Part shown: piece after piece, positions 5,265 through 6,971 of the stretch
Layout of the letters: the number at the start of each line of letters is the position of its first letter
Position numbering within the stretch: position 1 is the first letter of the stretch
Assembly (NCBI GenBank): GCA_947466555.1
Contig: CANIFK010000276.1
Coordinates: 1 to 6,971 of the forward strand
Origin: Acidobacteriota bacterium
GTDB taxonomy: Bacteria > Acidobacteriota > Terriglobia > Bryobacterales > Bryobacteraceae
Length of the DNA: 6,971 nt
Direction: 5' to 3'
Notes under the pieces: generated by a model
The model's database searches: none
Seen by the model: only the letters and a program-made list of their open reading frames with translations
Told to the model about the DNA's origin: nothing
Position numbers and translations under genes: made by a program

Positions 5265-6017
5265 TTACTTCTTCGTTGGTACGAGTTCGATCTGGTAGAT
5301 CTTCGACCACAGCTTGCCGGTGACGATGAGCTGGCGGGTGGTGGAGTTGTAGGCGATGCCGTTGAGCACGTCTGCTGAGTTGCGGTCGCGGGGCAGGTCG
5401 TAGCAGTCGATCCAGCCGAGCACTTTGCCGGTGGTGGGCGAGATGCGGACGATCTGATCGGTCTGCCAGACGTTGGCCCAGATCTCGCCTTTCACCCATT
5501 CGAGCTCGTTTAGCGCGGCGATCTGGCGGGTGCCATCGGTCACCGTGATACGGCGGATTTCGTTCAGCGTGGCGGGGTCCCAGACGCGAATCTGGGCGGT
5601 GCCGTCGCTCATGTAGATCTGCTTGCCATCGTTGGTGAGGCCCCAGCCTTCTCCGGAGTAGCGGAACTGCCTGACGAACTGGAGTTCGGGGAATTTGTAG
5701 ACGAAGCCGGTCTGGTGTTGCCAGGTGAGCTGGATCAATTGGCCATTGATGATGGTGATGCCTTCGCCGAAGAAGGGCGGGTTGACGCGGAGCTGCTGGA
5801 GGACTTTGCCGCTATCGAGCGCCACCTTGCGAATGCCGGAGGTGCCGACCATGCCGGTGCTTTCATACAGCGCGCCGTTGTGGAATTCCAGGCCTTGGGT
5901 GAAGGCGCCGGGATCGTGCGGGAACGACTTCACGATACGCGCGGTGTAGTGCGGCGCTTCGGCGGCGGAGAGGGAAATGGCGAGGGCGAGGGCCAGGACA
6001 GCGAATCGAAACTTCAC
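5265..6017 (-). CDS. Secreted glutaminyl-peptide cyclotransferase (plant-type beta-propeller)
   Basis: A 250-residue protein of the glutamine cyclotransferase family, which converts N-terminal glutamine of peptides to pyroglutamate with release of ammonia. The fold is a five-bladed beta-propeller. Motifs are HDPGAFTQGLEF, YESTGMVG, PPFFGEGI, QLTWQ, GEGWGLTNDG, ALNELEWVKGEIWANVW, DVLNGIAY and VTGKLWSKIYQI, all in family order and without gaps. The N-terminus KFRFAVLALALAISLSAAEA is a clear signal peptide, so the enzyme is exported. The frame stays open upstream to 6527, but that region overlaps the acyl-CoA synthetase in another frame and is low-complexity, so I place the start at the GTG at 6017, 19 nt after the synthetase stop. 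GAAGG sits just before it, unusually close for a ribosome site. The gene is probably co-transcribed with the synthetase, though no metabolic link is obvious. Its TAA touches the stop of the DUF1080 gene. Confidence 0.92.
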   Translation of the reverse strand: MKFRFAVLALALAISLSAAEAPHYTARIVKSFPHDPGAFTQGLEFHNGALYESTGMVGTSGIRKVALDSGKVLQQLRVNPPFFGEGITIINGQLIQLTWQHQTGFVYKFPELQFVRQFRYSGEGWGLTNDGKQIYMSDGTAQIRVWDPATLNEIRRITVTDGTRQIAALNELEWVKGEIWANVWQTDQIVRISPTTGKVLGWIDCYDLPRDRNSADVLNGIAYNSTTRQLIVTGKLWSKIYQIELVPTKK

Positions 6018-6036
6018 CTTCGCATGGTAGCGAATT

Positions 6037-6971
6037 TCAGGCCTTCGGCTCCCACTTGGGCAGGAGATGTTTTTGAATTTTACCGAGGGCGGTGCGGGGG
6101 AGTTTGTCGATTTGGAGGAATGCGCGGGGGATTTTGAAGCTGGCCAGGTTGGCTCGGCAGGCTTCTTCGAGGGCGGCCGTGTCGCAAGTGCCGACGATGT
6201 AGGCGACGGGAACTTCGCCGCGGCGCGGGTCGGCGGTGGCGGCGACGGCGACTTCAGTGACGCCGGGCTGTTCGGCCAGGAACTCCTCAATTTCGCGGGG
6301 GTAGATGTTGAAGCCGCCGGATATGATGAGATCGCTGCGGCGGCCTTGGAGCGTGTAGTAGCCGTCGGGGGAGCGGACGGCGATGTCGCCGGTGCGGAAC
6401 CAGCCGTCGCGGTAGGCCTGTTCAGTGGCTTCGGCGCGACGCCAGTAGCCGGCGAAGAGGTTGGGCCCTTTGAGGTACAGCTCGCCGACTTCGCCATCGG
6501 CGACGGGGTTGCCGTCGGGGTCGGCATTTTTGACGGAGACGCCGGGCATGGGCAGGCCGACGGAGCCGGGGCGGCGTTCGCCGATGTAGGGGTTGGTGAT
6601 GTTCATGAGCGTTTCGCTCATGCCGTAGCGTTCGAGGATGGTGTGGCCGAACTTGGCGCGGAACTCTTCGTGGGTTTGGGCGGGGAGGGGGGCGGAGCCG
6701 GAGACGTAGAGGCGCATGGAGCGGCCGACTTCGGCGGCGGTTTCGGCGGGCCATTCCAGCATGCGGACGTACATGGTGGGGACGCCGAAGAAGACGGTGG
6801 GTTGGAAATCGCGCATCCACTCGGCGGCCTGGTCGTGGGCGAAGCGTTCGGTGAGGCGGAGGAGGCAGCCGCTGGCGAGCCAGCAGTGGATGCCATTGCC
6901 GAGGCCGTAGACGTGGAAGAGGGGGAGGGTTAATAAGAGTCGGTCAGTTGGGGCGAACTGCCACATGGTGA
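6037..6971 (-). CDS. matB: Malonyl-CoA synthetase-like (MatB/ACSF3 type) acyl-CoA ligase, N-terminus missing
   Basis: The frame is open to the window edge, so only the C-terminal part of an ANL-superfamily ligase is present (309 residues counted from the Met at 6966, which is internal). Such enzymes activate a carboxylate with ATP to an acyl-adenylate and transfer it to CoA. Visible motifs are LPLFHVYGL (14-22), FFGVPTMYVRML (59-70), VSGSAPLPAQTHEEF (88-102), the adenylate-binding ERYGMSETLMN (112-122), GSVGLPMPGVSV, GELYLKGPNLFAGYW, the hinge region DGWFRTGDIA to ISGGFNIYPREIE, and PRTALGKIQK with the catalytic lysine at 296. The stretch SGSAPLP to SETLMN to GSVGLPMPGV closely follows remembered MatB sequences, so malonate or methylmalonate is the likely substrate. 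Another short-chain dicarboxylate or fatty acid remains possible. The P-loop (SSGTTG-type) should lie just outside the window. The secreted cyclotransferase gene follows 19 nt downstream. Confidence 0.88.
   Translation of the reverse strand, partial: TMWQFAPTDRLLLTLPLFHVYGLGNGIHCWLASGCLLRLTERFAHDQAAEWMRDFQPTVFFGVPTMYVRMLEWPAETAAEVGRSMRLYVSGSAPLPAQTHEEFRAKFGHTILERYGMSETLMNITNPYIGERRPGSVGLPMPGVSVKNADPDGNPVADGEVGELYLKGPNLFAGYWRRAEATEQAYRDGWFRTGDIAVRSPDGYYTLQGRRSDLIISGGFNIYPREIEEFLAEQPGVTEVAVAATADPRRGEVPVAYIVGTCDTAALEEACRANLASFKIPRAFLQIDKLPRTALGKIQKHLLPKWEPKA

Noticed and set aside
6018..6527. N-terminal extension of the cyclotransferase by 170 residues
   Set aside because: The extension is Ser/Pro/Ala-rich and overlaps the synthetase in another frame on the same strand. 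A standard signal peptide begins right at the GTG at 6017.
6067..6933. Plus-strand open frame of 288 codons antisense to the acyl-CoA synthetase
   Set aside because: It has the same Gly/Ala/Asp/Val-rich shadow composition, while the minus strand encodes an intact ANL ligase segment.
1..6971. CRISPR arrays, insertion sequences, tRNA or rRNA genes
   Set aside because: Reading through the window I found no spaced direct repeats, transposase motifs, terminal inverted repeats or tRNA-like cloverleaf sequences. Almost all of the window is taken up by recognisable protein genes.

Overview
The window is a GC-rich, tightly packed piece of bacterial chromosome holding ten protein genes, two of them cut by the window edges. 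The gene mix (a 3-keto-disaccharide hydrolase/DUF1080 secreted protein, a secreted YciI-like protein, a DinB/YfiT protein, an exported metallo-beta-lactamase-fold hydrolase and a secreted glutamine cyclotransferase), together with the base composition, suggests a soil-type Acidobacteriota, perhaps of the Solibacter/Bryobacter kind. That placement is an inference from gene content only. I see no tRNA, rRNA, CRISPR array, insertion sequence or phage gene.

Layout. 1-159 (+): C-terminal end of an unrecognised gene. 137-1135 (-): a two-gene unit, an exported YciI-like protein followed by a uridine kinase. 1136-1238: a divergent, comparatively AT-rich control region with a near-perfect 31-bp palindrome. 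1239-3022 (+): a three-gene operon encoding a group 1 truncated hemoglobin, a ferredoxin/FAD/NAD reductase and an NsrR-type Rrf2 repressor. 3035-4518 (-): an exported MBL-fold hydrolase translationally coupled (GTGA overlap) to a DinB-like protein. 4551-5264 (+): a secreted DUF1080 protein. 5265-6971 (-): a MatB-like acyl-CoA synthetase (N-terminus outside the window) followed by a secreted glutaminyl-peptide cyclotransferase.

The most interesting part is the 1191-3022 cassette. A flavohemoglobin (Hmp) detoxifies nitric oxide with a globin and a flavin reductase fused in one chain. Here a cyanobacterial-type truncated hemoglobin and a separate BenC-like reductase lie 5 nt apart. A regulator with the three cysteines and Asp8 expected of the nitric-oxide-sensing Fe-S repressor NsrR follows 9 nt later. 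The palindrome upstream resembles the known 11-1-11 NsrR operator. The simplest reading is a self-regulated 'split flavohemoglobin' nitric oxide dioxygenase operon. No part of this is proven by sequence alone.

The other genes look like ordinary housekeeping or accessory genes. Gene boundaries are very tight: stop codons abut at 5264/5265, convergent genes overlap at 137-159, and two minus-strand genes carry a TATACT box 7-9 nt before the ATG, which suggests leaderless or nearly leaderless transcripts.
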